Source of the DNA: Rhododendron vialii
Taxonomy: Eukaryota; Streptophyta; Magnoliopsida; Ericales; Ericaceae
Direction: 5' to 3'
DNA length: 64,000 nucleotides
Assembly (NCBI RefSeq): GCF_030253575.1
Contig: NC_080563.1
Coordinates: forward strand, 10,621,001 to 10,685,000
The notes below the pieces were generated by a model. That model made no database searches. It saw only the letters and a program-made list of their open reading frames with translations, and was not told the DNA's origin. Positions 46,149-58,628 of this stretch are shown here, piece by piece. Within the stretch, counting starts at the first letter, position 1. Every line of letters begins with the position of its first letter. Position numbers and translations under genes: made by a program.

Positions 46149-47805
46149 TGATACACACACAAGATTGTAAGATCTTGGGTGCTCAAATCCTCCAATTTGC
46201 AATGTTTCTATGTTCATTTGATCGCTAAAGTCAAATTTTGCACGTAAGGTGTTTTGCTGAGGCTTTCAGGTTAAACGAGCGATTAAGGCGATTTTGCGTG
46301 CCAAAGGACATTTGGATAGTTCATTGGTGTCCAACCACTCGATTCCATAGAAGTGGTGCCGCCAAATCCTTGGACCTTGCGACAAAGTTTTATATGAAGC
46401 TCAACCAGTTCAGCAAGCTTGATTTTCAGTTCTGCAACAATGTTATCGATTACTAGGACAAATGTTATCGATAACATTGCCCCAATCCTGTTCTGCCAAG
46501 CACTCTTGAACCCAAGTTATCGATTACTATTTCCAAGTAATCGATACCTTTTTCACCATTTCGGTCCAGAATTTGTCCAGAAGCAAGGAGATCGATAACT
46601 CTTGTTCAAGGTTATCGATAACATTGTGACCTTGGGTGCCTATTAGAGTATTGTTATCGATAACAATCCCTATGTTATCGATAACCTTTTGTCCGTGAAG
46701 ATATTTTTCTTACTTTTTCAGACTTTCCACTTATGGAAACTTTCTTTTTATGGGTTACTTTTTGGGGTTTTTCCTGACTTTTGAGGAGAGAGAAAGTCCT
46801 TTGTGTATAAATAGGACCTCCCCTCTCCCTCTTTATCTATCTAGGTCTTTACACTTTTAGTTTTTCCCCATTAATGTCTTCTTAATCTTTCAAGTTATAA
46901 TTTCTCAAGAACAATTAAGGTATTTGCGTTACGTTAATTTGTCGTGTATTAAAGTTGTTCGTATGCTTTGGATCCTTTATAAAATTAAGTTTATTTCCGT
47001 TCTTATCGGTTACTCATGTTTATCATTCCTTCCATGCCTTCTAGTCTTCTTAATATGCATGAGTAGTTGATTAGGCTTGGCTACGGAGTGATTAACGTCA
47101 TGTGACTTTGGTTAATCTTGCCTTTCTCAACTTAAGACTTGAGGTTTGGTTTGGAAATGTGAGTGGTTCGCCTTTTATGTAACAAAACTTGTCGATGTTA
47201 ATCTCCGGTGATCATGTGCTCGTTCACATGGTTCCGTGAGCTATGTCTCGCCTTGTGTTTGCCAAAAGAACCGAAGAACTTGCTCGCTTTCCAAACCATG
47301 CTTCTAGTTCTTAACCTTGATATTTAGTTTGAATGCAAGTCTTGGCGTTGTTAATCTCCGGTGATCATGTGCTCGCTCACATGGTTCCGTGAGCTATGTC
47401 ACGCCTTGTGTTTAGCTTGTTATTCAAACTCAATATCAAGTCTAACTATTTTCATAGCTAAATCTTCCGGTTGATAGCCTATGCCGTGTGATTCAACCGT
47501 GTTTTCGTTGAGATTGGTTAGTTGGCCTAAGTTACAGGCGTTAAGAACTCTAACGCCTTGCCGCTTGTTTAATCTAGTTAAAACTCTTTTCTAGTCTTTT
47601 TCACAAGAGCATTTTACACCCTTTAAAGCAAAACCAAAAGTTGACCGTCTAAACGCCGTAAACCCTTACATCTAAAAATCCTAGCAAGCTGTAAAGACCA
47701 TCTCTGTGGGAACGATTCCGGACTTCCGGATATTATGCTGACAATGACCTAACCCTACGCTCGGGGTAAATCAACCTATTTCAACGGTTAGGTTGGGACG
47801 AAGCA
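46149..47805 (+). repeat. 5' LTR of the gypsy element
   Basis: Starts TGATACACAC, ends GACGAAGCA. TATA-like TGTATAAATAG at about 46,803. Its first third holds a cluster of GTTATCGATAAC-type palindromes. A block (GTTAATCTCCGGTGATCATG) occurs twice at 47,199 and 47,349. Confidence 0.95.
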
Positions 47806-47810
47806 TATTT

Positions 47811-47830
47811 TGGCGCCGTTGCCGGGGATC
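47811..47830 (+). other. Primer-binding site of the gypsy element
   Basis: TGGCGCCGTTGCCGGGGATC five bases after the LTR. This sequence is typical of Tat/Athila elements, attributed to tRNA-Asp. Confidence 0.85.
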
Positions 47831-48099
47831 TTTCTTATATAGCTTATTAGGAGGTTCGACAAACCATTGTAAGTATTTCATTTAATTTTCCTTTGTGCAT
47901 TGCATACTAATTCTAGTGGATACCTCTAACCGATCATACTATTAGCTTGAGGTGTAACGAAACTAGTGTTGGTATCTATTGCCTTTTGTTTTCTTTTCTT
48001 GCATACATATATATATTGAGGCGGCGACATAACCCCTCCAGTCTGTTTTTCTTATTGCAGAGCGGTTCCATAGTTCTTAATCGTTAAAAGCAGAGGTTC

Positions 48100-50120
48100 A
48101 TGCTTGTGGTTTATCGTAGTCCTCGCTCTAGCTCGCCACCTCGCGTAAGAAGCAGAAATCTCCGAGCTCACTCTCCACCAAGTAGATATTCTCGGCCGTA
48201 TTCTCCGTCAAGAACATCAATGGCAGATGAGGAAGTTGCTCCGGTAAGGACTCTTCAGGACTATTTGAATCCGGAACGGGTCACTCAATTGTCACCGATA
48301 GTTTTTCCACGACCCACCACTGTTGCAAACACATTCGTGTTCAAATCAGACTATCATCGTTGCATTCCATTCTTCCATGGTATGGAGCGCGAGGATCCGT
48401 ACCAACATATCCGAGAATTTGAGGAAGTTCTCCAATCGTTCGTTAGCGGGGAGGTGCTTCTCAACCAAGCAAGATTGAAGCTCTTCCCTTTCACTTTGAA
48501 GGATAAGGCTAAGACATGGTTTCACTCTTTGAAGCCTCAATCTTTGAACACATGGGGAGAAGTGCAAGATGTTTTTCACAAGAAATTCTTCCCAGCGAGC
48601 CGAACAAAGCTCTTGATGGATCAAATCCAGGGTTTCAAGCAACGTGAGGGTGAAGCTTTCCACCAGTATTGGGAGCGTTACAAGGACTTGCTTTCTACGG
48701 TTTCTCACCACAACTTCGCCTTGTATCAACTGATTCACTACTTTCATATGGGCTGCACGCAACAAAGCAAGCAACTGCTCGACACCATGTGCTCCGGAGG
48801 ATTTATGAATAAGTCACCCGATGATGGTTGGGATTACTTAGATGAGTTGGCCAAGAAGTCTCTGACTTGGAATTATGAAGATGCTGGTGATAGAGCTATG
48901 GCTAGCCAAGGTCCCGGTGGCTCCGAAAAGTTCTCCATAAATGAGCACAATGCTATTGAAACACGGATGGAGCAACTAGCACAAAAGTTGGAAAAGTTGG
49001 AGTTGAAAGGGATAAAGGAAGTTAAGGCCGTGCGAGCGGTAGAGGAGATGTGTGCTATATGTGAAACATCGGGCCATTCCACCGACAATTGCTTGTCTAT
49101 TCCCACTCTCAGGCAACAGTACAGTAACCTCAACCTCCCGCTCGAAGAAGTTAGTGCGGTGAACCAACGGTTTGAATCTTTTCCCCAAAACTTCAACCAA
49201 AGTCAACGACAACATCCGGGATTCCGTTGGAACAATCAGATCGAAGGCGACCATCTCAAGCACCTCCTGGTTCTCAAATGCAACCATGGCGGCCTGCTCA
49301 AGGCCAAGGGCAGCCTCGTTTTCCACAAGGGTCGCCAGATTTCGCACCATCCGGCCCGTTTCAAGGATCTAACCAATATCAACCCCCGCTAAGGCCATCT
49401 TTGGAGGATACTCTCCAAACCTTCATGCAAGCTCAATCGAATTACAATGAAAATAACACCCAGATGATGGGGGAGTTGAAGAACCAAATGGAAAAGATAA
49501 CCACATCTATAGGGCTTTTCCAACAAGAAAGGGGCAAGTTTCCGACCCAGCCACAAGCCAATCCACAAGGTCAACTTCTCATTGGTAGTTCTTTGGGGCC
49601 TCCGCTCGAGCAAGCTCAAGCGATCATCACTTTGAGGAGTGGCAAGGCCGTTGACAATCTAGTTGTCAATCCGCCGGCTACACCTAGTCTCGAGCCATCA
49701 TCGACATCAACAGGTTCTACTCCAACGGAGGAACGTATCGAGCAAGCTCCGGAGGAAGACAGGGAATCTCCCGTTCAAGTTTCAAAGGAGGCCGACACCC
49801 CTCCAAGCCCACAAGTCTTTCCCTTTCCTGCACCCTATCCTTCTCGACTGAAAAAACCGATTTCTCCATCTAAGGAAGCTGATATACTCGACGTGTTCAA
49901 AAAGGTCAATGTGAACATTCCTTTGATGGATGCTATCAAGCAAATTCCTTCTTATGCCAAGTTCTTGAAAGATCTATGCACTCAGAAGCGCAAGCTTAAT
50001 GTGCACAAGAAGGTGCTCCTCACCGAGCAAGTTAGCCAAATTTTCCAAGCGAATCTGGCACCTAAATACAAAGACCCCGGATGTCCTACAATTGCAATTA
50101 CTATTGGGGGTAAGTGAGTA
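48100..50120 (+). mobile_element. gag region of the gypsy element (fossil)
   Basis: Capsid-type retrotransposon gag sequence (FTLKDKAKTWFHSLKPQS, FHQYWERYKDLLSTVSHHN) and a CCHC zinc knuckle CAICETSGHSTDNC near 49,050. The last part is rich in Gln, Pro and Ser. Confidence 0.85.
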
Positions 50121-50129
50121 GAGCAAGCC

Positions 50130-53100
50130 CTTTTGGATTTAGGTGCAAGTGTAAATTTGCTACCTGATTCGGTGTATCAAGAGTTGGGTTTGGGGGAGAT
50201 GAAGCCTACGCGGGTTACTTTTCAATTGGCGGATAGGAGTGTCCGAATTCCTCGTGGTATGGTGGAAGATGTTTTGGTCCAAGTTGATCAATTTGTATAT
50301 CCGGTGGATTTTGTTGTCTTGGATACTTGTCCGTCGTCTTCATCACCATTGTCTACGCCTGTTATCCTTGGGCGGCCGTTTTTAGCAACCTCGGATGCCG
50401 TAATCAACTGTCGGAATGGACTATAGAACATGTCTTTTGGCAACATGAAGATGGAGGTTAATATGTTCAACGTTGGAGTTCAAAGGGGTGACGATGACGA
50501 TTGCCAAAATGTCCATCTTGTGGATACGTTGGTTCAGGAGCATGTAGATGAATTCTTGGCCAAAGACTCTTTGGAGGTGGCTCTTACCTCCGAAGAGACC
50601 GCTTTTCTTGAATCCGACGAGATGGAATCTCTCTTTTCTTTACTTAACGAAGAAGATGGCGATGAGGAAATTTGTGGAGTTGCACCGTGGTTCCCAAAGT
50701 TTGAAGAGTTACCCCCTCTTGAGCGGAAAATAGTTTCGTCTAGTGTTGAGCCGCCTACTCTTGAGTTGAAAGCACTACCGGACACTTTGAAATATGCGTT
50801 CCTTGGCGAGAGCAATACCTTTCCGGTAGTAATATCGTCTTCCCTTGAGAAACTCCAAGAAGAGAAATTGTTGGTAGTTTTGCGAAGGCATACAAAGGCA
50901 ATAGGTTGGACTATCGCAGATATTCAAGGCATCTCTCCTTCTCTATGCTCTCATCACATTTACTTGGAGGAGGATGTCAAACCGTCGCGCCAACCTCAAC
51001 GCCGGCTCAATCCAATTATGAAAGATGTTGTTAGGGCGGAGATTCTTAAATTGCTTGACGTTGGGATTATCTATCCCATCTCCGATTCTAAATGGGTGAG
51101 CCCCATTCAAGTTGTCCCTAAAAAGGCGAGGGTGACCGTGGTGCCGAATGACAAAGGTGAGCCCGTTCCGACCCGTGTCACTACCGGGTGGCGGGTATGC
51201 ATAGACTATCGCAAGTTGAATGCAAGCACACGCAAAGATCACTTTCCTCTCCCCTTCATTGATCAAATTTTGGAGAGAGTAGCCGGTCATGCCTTTTACT
51301 GTTTCCATGATGGTTATTCAGGCTATAACCAAATAGAAGTGGCCTTGTCCGACCAAGAGAAAACGACGTTCACATGCCCATTCGGGACCTTTGCTTATAG
51401 ACGCATGCCATTCGGCTTGTGTAATGCTCCCGGTACCTTTTCAAGATGTATGTGGGAATTTTCAGCGATATGGTCAAGAAAATTGTTGAAGTCTTCGTGG
51501 ATGACTTCTCCGTGTTTGGCAACTCTTTTGAGTCATGTCTTGCCAACTTGGAGAAGGTCTTAACAAGATGCGAGGAGAAAAATTTGGTTCTCAACTGGGA
51601 GTAGTGCCATTTTATGGTCACTCAGGGGATTGTGCTCGGGCATATCGTATCGGCCAAGGGTATCGAGGTAGACAAAGCCAAAATTGACCTTATCTCCAAT
51701 CTCCCTACTCCGAAGTTCATTAAAGACATTCGCTCCTTCCTTGGCCATGCCGGTTTTTATCGGCGCTTCATCAAGGATTTTAGCGCCATCTCAAGACCGC
51801 TTTGCCACCTTTTATCCAAAGATGTTCCCTTTGAATGGACTGCTGCATGTGAGCTGGCGTTCAATAGCTCAAAGCTAGTCTCACCACGCTGCCCATTGTT
51901 CAAACGCCCGATTGGAATCTTCCATTTGAATTGATGTGCGATGCAAGTGATTATGCCGTCGGGGCCGTTCTTGGCCAAAGGAAGGACAAGCATCCGTGGG
52001 TGATTTATTATGCAAGCAAGACATTGAATGATGCTCAAATGAACTACTCCACTACGGAGAAGGAACTTCTTGCTATAGTGTTTGCCTTGGATAAGTTTCG
52101 TTCTTACTTAGTTGGTGCCCCAATCACAATTTACACTGACCACTCGGCACTGAAATACTTGTTCACTAAGCAGGATGCAAAGGCACGTTTGATTCGGTGG
52201 ATCCTTCTGTTGCAGGAATTTGACATCACCATCAAAGATAAGAAAGGGGTAGAAAACGTGGTGGCCGATCATTTGTCACGCTTGGATTTTGAAGACCGTA
52301 CTTCTCACATACCCATTGGAGACACTTTTCCCGATGAGCAGCTTTTCAGTGTATCCCAAGCCCCGTGGTTTGCTGACATTGTCAATTACTTGGTTACGGG
52401 TTTGATTCCACCACATTGGTTCTTTCATGAGCGCCGGCGATTCCTTACCGAAGTGAAACACTTTTCTTATGATGATCCATATTTGTTCAAATACTGTCCC
52501 GACCAGATCATTCGCCGGTGTGTTCCTGATTCTGACCAACGTGGAATCCTACAATTTTGCCATACCGAAGCATGTGGGGGGCATTTTTCTGCAAGGAAGA
52601 CCACCGCCAAGATCCAACAATGTGGTTTTTACTGGCCAACTTTGAACCAAGATGCTTATGCCTTTTGCAAATCGTGTGACCATTGCCAACAGTTGGGCAG
52701 CTTGACCCGGAGGAATGAAATGCCCCAAGCCAAGTTTCTTGTGGTAAAGGTATTTGACTGTTGGGGTATCGACTTTATGGGACCGTTTCCGATGTCTTTT
52801 GGCAACTTGTATATTCTCTTGGCGGTGGATTATGTGTCAAGATGGGTTGAGGCCATTGCAACTCGTACAAATGATCACAAAGTAGTGCTTGACTTTCTTA
52901 AGGAGCATATCTTGTCTCGATTTGGGGTCCCTCGTGCCATCATTAGCGACCAAGGTTCTCATTTTTGCAACCGACCATTCACCGCCTTGATGATGAAATA
53001 TGGTATAACGCACAAGGTCTCCCTCGCATATCATCCTCAAACCAACGGTCAAGCCGAGCTCGCCAACCGTGAGGTAAAACGTATTCTTGAGAAAACGGTA

Positions 53101-53670
53101 AATCCCAATCGGAAGGATTGGTCTTTAAGATTGACTGATGCTCTTTGGGCGTATCGTACCGCATACAAGATTGTTTTGGGCGCTTCGCCCTATCGGCTTG
53201 TATATGGTAAGGCATGCCACCTTCCGGTAGAATTAGAGCACAAGGCATATTGGGCAATTAAGCAATTAAATTATCGTTTGCCCGATGCCGGAGTTCACCG
53301 TAAGCTCCAATTGAATGAGCTTGAGGAAATCCGTCGAGATGCATATGATAACACTAACATTTACAAGTCTAAGGTAAAGGATTTCCATGATAAGCACATT
53401 CAAAGAAATTTTTTTGAAGTTGGTCAAAAAGTTCTTTTATATAACTCCAAACTTCATCTTTTTCCGGGCAAGTTGCGTTCCCGTTGGATTGGCCCGTACA
53501 TTGTGCATCACATTTTCCCGCATGGGGCCATTGAAGTTGTAAGTCCCGTGAATGGCAATATTTTTAAGGTCAATGGGCAAAGGCTTAAGCCATTTTTGGA
53601 AAACTTTTCGGTGCCGGAAATTGAGGAAGAATTGGTCGCACCGGTGTATTCGGTTGACCTTGTTGTTTGA
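50130..53670 (+). mobile_element. pol region of the gypsy element: PR, RT, RNase H, INT (fossil)
   Basis: Aspartic protease motif DLGASVNLLPDSVYQEL near 50,133, reverse transcriptase palm sequence (WRVCIDYRKLNAST, YSGYNQIEVAL) around 51,000-51,900, RNase H ([15 protein letters not shown]) near 51,935, integrase with an H-H-C-C zinc site ([17 protein letters not shown]) and core ([19 protein letters not shown]) at about 52,550-53,400. Order PR-RT-RH-INT is that of Ty3/gypsy. Confidence 0.9.
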
Positions 53671-56580
53671 TTTGGCTGTTTTATTTATGTTTGCACGGGG
53701 AGCGAAAGCGTAACCGCTGAACTTAACTGTTTGTCGGACCCGGCCCCCGGGTAGGGGGTACCCTTCATTGACTTGGGTATATGTAGCTCCGCACGCCGCT
53801 ACTGAAAAAATGATCGTGTGCCTAGCTCCGGTTAGTAAGGGCAACTTTAATATCAGTGACATAGGGCTTTCATTAGCTTTTCTGATAGGAGTAATTCACA
53901 GTGCACCACTCACATCTTCCAGATTAGCCCCAACGGGGGCGGTATAGATCTTAGGTTAGGCCTTGATATTCCCGTGCTCCATTATCGCACTTGGCTCTAT
54001 CTTGTGCCTGCCTGGTTACGATCTTAGGGGACGCTGGACTTTATTGTTTGACGGAGTCCAGCTGTGACTTGGACGCTCCGAGCTCTGATATTAAATTCTG
54101 GAGTAGTGCTACATGTACCGACCTCCCCGGTACCGAAATCGTACCGCCGGCCGCCGGTGGGCCGTCTCCGGCCACCGGACGGCCGATCCGAGCCGTCCAA
54201 AAATTTTAAAAAAAAAAAACGAGGGGGCCTACGCGGGAATCAACGGCATCCGAGGTGTGTAAGGTGCTTGATCCGAGCACCCTTTTTTCGTGTATATATG
54301 TATATTCGCGGAATATACATATATACACGAAAAAAGGGTGCTCGGATCAAGCACCTTACACACCTCGGATGCCGTTGATTCCCGCGTAGGCCCCCTCGTT
54401 TTTTTTTTTTAAAATTTTTGGACGGCTCGGATCGGCCGTCCGGTGGCCGGAGACGGCCCACCGGCGGCCGGCGGTACGATTTCGGTACCGGGAGGTCGGT
54501 ACCAATATCATTTCTGTAAATTCTGTATGTTTGTACATTTGTAAATATTGCTTTTATGTTTTGTTCTTATTTATTATGTTTCGGGATTTTCACACCAAGA
54601 GATTTCACTAATGCATCATTGCATCGGGCTTTCGTTAGTCCTTCTTTGTTGTAGTTCGCCGTTAATGATCCATGCTCACCAGATATGTCCCTATCGGGGG
54701 CAATTTAGGTCTTTGGGTGAGGCTTGATATTCCCGTGCTTTGGCGCTAGGCTCTGTCTTGTCTCACTTTGTTTCGATCATAGGGAACGCTGGGCTTAATT
54801 GCTTGGCGAGGTCAGGCGGTGAATTTTACTTCGAGCTTGATGTAACAAGTTTCGACGGTCTAGTATAGCCACCCGTGTTTTGTCTACTCGGTGAGACACG
54901 GGAAGAAAAGTATGACTCGTGAGATTGCATGAAAATTGGGTGGTGTTCTTTGATTTTTCATTTGTATATATGTTTGTTTGGCGCCCGGATAACACGAGCC
55001 GGGTGATTCTAATGTCATTTGCTTCTTAGTAGGTAGTTCGAGCTTCAGTCTTTTACAGGGTGTACATGCTACCGCACCAGCCTTGGTGGTTTGGATCTAA
55101 CGTCGGAGTGAGTGAGGCATTCAGGAGCCCTAAGCATAGGTGCGATTACGCGTCGCGGTTGTTAGTCCAATAAAGCTTTGGCCATGATCCTGTGTGACTA
55201 GCTATGGTTCCGTTGGAAGAGCCGAAGGAGTTGACCTTGGAAGCAGTTCGGATGACTAAAGGAGGCAAGGACGCAAAAGCCTCCTACTTGGTCGAGGTAT
55301 AAGGGGGTTGACATTCCCCCGTAGGTACGATCTTTTGTTCCTTTTTCCCTACTGTTGTTCTCCATGCTATGAGGGCATAGCATATTTTAAGTTGGGGGGA
55401 GGGACATAAATCGGATATTTATGTTTTACGCTTGTTGTTTAAAATTTTCATTTTCTTAGTAGTGCAATCCTTCCGTTATTACAAAGTTTGTGGATTGAAA
55501 TAGCTTGGTGCATGCTCATTAAGTGGTATTTAGCAAGAGTTCGTTTTACGCAAATTTTATGTTTTGCAACTTGCATGAATGGACTAGGGTGGAATTCACG
55601 ATATCTGAGTATGTTTTGATCAAGTTTTATCCATATCACATCCTCATTCCTTACATTCTTAGTTTAGGTAAATAATCTCATGGTATGCCTAAGTGTGCTT
55701 TGATGTCTTTATTGAATCGTTAAGGAATATATGGCGTACTTAGGAGGTGATACAAGGCATTCTTTTTGTGATTATACCACTTATGTGTCCCCTCGTCCTA
55801 TCTTGTAGCCCAGTCCGTGTCCTCTTTTTTGTTCATTAACCTAGGAGACTGAATGCTTGGAGGGCTGTTGGAGGTTGTGTTCAATGTCAAGAAGCTGTTT
55901 TGGAGAATATGGGATGTGTCTGGTGGTTGGAAATGGAAAACATATGCAGAGCTGCTGTTTACCCAGAAAATGTCATTTGTTATCGATAACATTTACTAAG
56001 TTATCGATAACTTTGAGTTCAGTGGGTTCCCAGAGTCGTTGTTATCGATATCTGTGCGTTACGGGCGGTTTTAAAAATTGAAAAGGCACGAATCAAAGCT
56101 CATTTAAACATTCCCACTCTCTCTCTACACGGCCATAACCGTTCCTCCTTACACCCTTTGCAATCCCGAACCTCCCAAACTTCTCCCAATATCTTCCATT
56201 TCCTCCATAAATTCACCAAATTCTCTCATCCCCTCTCACATTCAACATGATTCCTCCATCCAATCAAGGGTTTTGAAGAATTTTCAAGTCTTGCTAGTTC
56301 TGAATCTTCCAGACTAAGGTAAAATCCGAAATGTACTTTTCTCTTCCTCTCATTCTCTTTCAATCCTTCCCACCTTATACCTTCATCCATTTTCGATTTG
56401 AACCAGTTCACCATATATGTTAACCCCCTGTTTTAAATCACCCATGATTCTTATCCTGGATTTTTGAATTTTCGGTTGCATTGGGTACTGGTAAGGCACT
56501 ATTTTGTTACCCCTGTTGTACTGAATCTTGGATACTGGAGTTGTGTTGTACAGATCCGAAGTTTTGTTTATCGTGGGGGC
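53671..56580 (+). mobile_element. Non-coding part of the gypsy element between pol and the 3' gene
   Basis: Two diverged copies of a ~260-bp block (words TTGATATTCCCGTGCT, GGGCTTTC(A/G)TTAG, GGGAACGCTGGGCTT) lie at about 53,860-54,110 and 54,590-54,850, with a palindromic insertion between. A polypurine stretch (AAGTTGGGGGGAGGG) occurs at 55,389 and GTTATCGATAAC motifs at about 55,979-56,050. Confidence 0.75.
54115..54502. mobile_element. 388-bp near-perfect palindrome (foldback MITE) nested in the gypsy element
   Basis: Two arms of about 190 bp, ends GTACCGACCTCC(C)CGGTACC. Shared blocks: GACGGCCGATCCGAGCCGTC, CCTACGCGGGAATCAACGGC, GATCCGAGCACCCTTTTTTC and TGTATATATGTATATTC at the centre near 54,308. 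The arms are nearly identical. Protein-like frames on both strands read the same peptide because of the symmetry and are not genes. No clear target duplication. Confidence 0.9.
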
Positions 56581-56589
56581 AGTCTGTTA

Positions 56590-57880
56590 CAATGGCAAGA
56601 ACAAAGCAGGTGAGCGCAAGCGCTAAGGGCAAAAATTTGGCTTCTGCATCTCGCCAGGAGAGTGAGGATGACATTGTAGAAGAGAGTGAACATGATTCGA
56701 TGGAGGAGGATACTAGTGAGGAAGACTCTGCTCTTTTGGAGAGCCGAACGGGCCAGCGTGAGAAACGTCGCAAGCGTAGGACGCCAGAGGAGATGGAATC
56801 GGATGCTAAGTTAGATTGGGTAGAGTCAATACCGGGCAGAGGTTTCAAGAGTGAGCGTCAAGTTAGTCGGAGAAGCTTTGGCAATGACAGCAATATCATC
56901 ATTCAACTCGAAAATCAAGGTTTGCTTTTCTGGACGAGCTCTTGAGGGTTATAATGCAAAAGGTGTCATCGAATTCTACCAGAAATTGGATACTAGTGAG
57001 GCGTTGACCAAAGAGAGAATTAAGTCTAAAGTAAACGGTAAAACTATTGTGGTTGATGTTGCTAACATAGCTTCGTATTTGCGCTACGAGAGGCCCGATG
57101 GAGATATGATCAACTACCCTCGCACTGATCCGACTGACTCGGATGTGGTTATCGGAGATCTTTATCCTACCGTTCCTAATGTTGGGGTCCCTCTGCACAA
57201 ACCGGGGAAGTTTAGAGATACTTATCGGGTTTTGAATCAAGTGGTGCATTACAATCTTTTTCCCCGTGGGGCAGAGAATAAACCTTCGAGGAAAAGTGCG
57301 GAGGTGATGTATGTGTTCATGAATGATGCTGATTATAGAGCGAATTTGGCGAAGTTCATTTTTGGGCAGATTGTGGATTTCAAGGGGGATACTTTTGGGA
57401 CGGCCCGTTGTCCTTTCCCATGCATGATCACCGCCTTCCTAAGGTAGAAGGGAATTTCTAAAGGGGTCTATAAGAAACTTGAAGAACCATCTCCTGGCAT
57501 CATCACAAAGGCTATGCTTGTGAAGAGCAAGTCTCAATCCAAGGCAGTTGCAGTAGGAACATCAACAGGGCAGTTGATTTCTGCTTCGCTTGAGCCATCT
57601 CTATGGTCGGTTCCTGATCCTAAGGCATCAAAGGAGAGTATCTGGAGGAAGCTGTGCTGCCAGAACATTGCCATTTGGAATTGCATTCAGAAGGAAAAGA
57701 AAGAAAGGAGAAAGTTGGCAAGAGAGGTTGGGGAACTCAAGCACGAGCTGCGTTGGCACACTCAGTACATTGAAAGTACAACGGATGAGAAGTATGAGGC
57801 ACCACCTAGGGCTGCGGAAGTCGAGAGTGAGGAGGAGGTGTTGTTTGGACCGGGCGTTGATCCCGGAGGGCAGTAAGGAG
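56590..57880 (+). mobile_element. Extra 3' gene of the gypsy element (fossil)
   Basis: Follows integrase by nearly 3 kb. Begins MARTKQVSASAKGK with an acidic, Ser-rich segment, then a folded-looking domain (VIEFYQKLDTSEALTKERI, VANIASYLRYERPDG, VNPRG-like HYNLFPRGAENKPSRK), then a Lys/Glu-rich, possibly coiled C-terminal part. It resembles the 'putative plant transposon protein' domain found downstream of pol in Athila/Tat-type elements. No transmembrane segment seen, so an envelope role is not supported. Confidence 0.65.
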
Positions 57881-58615
57881 GTTGTTGAGCGTCGATGGTA
57901 GTAGTAGTAGGTTGAAATCCCTCTATTTGGTCGGGGTGCTTGGTGGTTGACAGCCCACCGTTCTATCTTTTTATTGTCTTTAGTAGTTGAACTTTTATTT
58001 AGGAGTTGTTAAGTTTTTGTTTAGGCCGTGTTGTGGCTTTGACTTGTTGGTTTGAGTTGGTGGCGGCGAGAAAGGGTAGTTGAACCATGCTAGTATATAG
58101 CCGCCACCTCATTTTGCTAACCATTGTTTCTTTAAACCAAGGTCAATATATGCTATTAAGTCCTTAGTTGATCCGTAGCACGCCTTTATTCCGTCTTGAT
58201 TCGTTTTGTGACGTTGTGCATAGTTAGTTCATAGCATGCTTTCTTTTGGTACTTTAGCTTTTGGCATTATAATTGTGAAAACTCTATTCAAGGTGCTCTC
58301 CTCAAAAAGGCAGGGTATTTTTGTTCCCCCTTTGCCTGGTTCTTTGGGATGTGGTTCGTAGCATGGGATTGCATTCATGATAGCCGTGTCTTCTCTTTTG
58401 ATTTGGGACACGATCTTTTGTAATTTGCTCTGAACATGCTCGGTGATAGTAATTTACTTTGGTTTTCAGCTGTTAGTTGCAAGTTCGAATAAAATTTGTT
58501 TTAGGAACTCTTGCTAAGTTGTTAAGTTGGGGAACATGTGCCTTAGCTATTTTGTCGGAAGGATTGTTAGTTTTGTTACTGCTTGGTTTGTATTGCTCGG
58601 GACGTAGCAATGTTC

Positions 58616-58628
58616 AAGTTGGGGGGTG
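58616..58628 (+). other. Polypurine tract of the gypsy element
   Basis: AAGTTGGGGGGTG directly before the 3' LTR, the expected place for plus-strand priming. A very similar purine tract stands 3.2 kb upstream at about 55,389. Confidence 0.8.

Noticed and set aside
46430-46692. Regularly repeated TTATCGATAA words as a CRISPR-like array
   Set aside because: Repeats are 10-12 bp palindromes with uneven spacing inside an LTR of a plant element; no spacer-repeat regularity.
54064-54461. The same peptide encoded on both strands
   Set aside because: A consequence of the 388-bp palindrome, not a gene pair.
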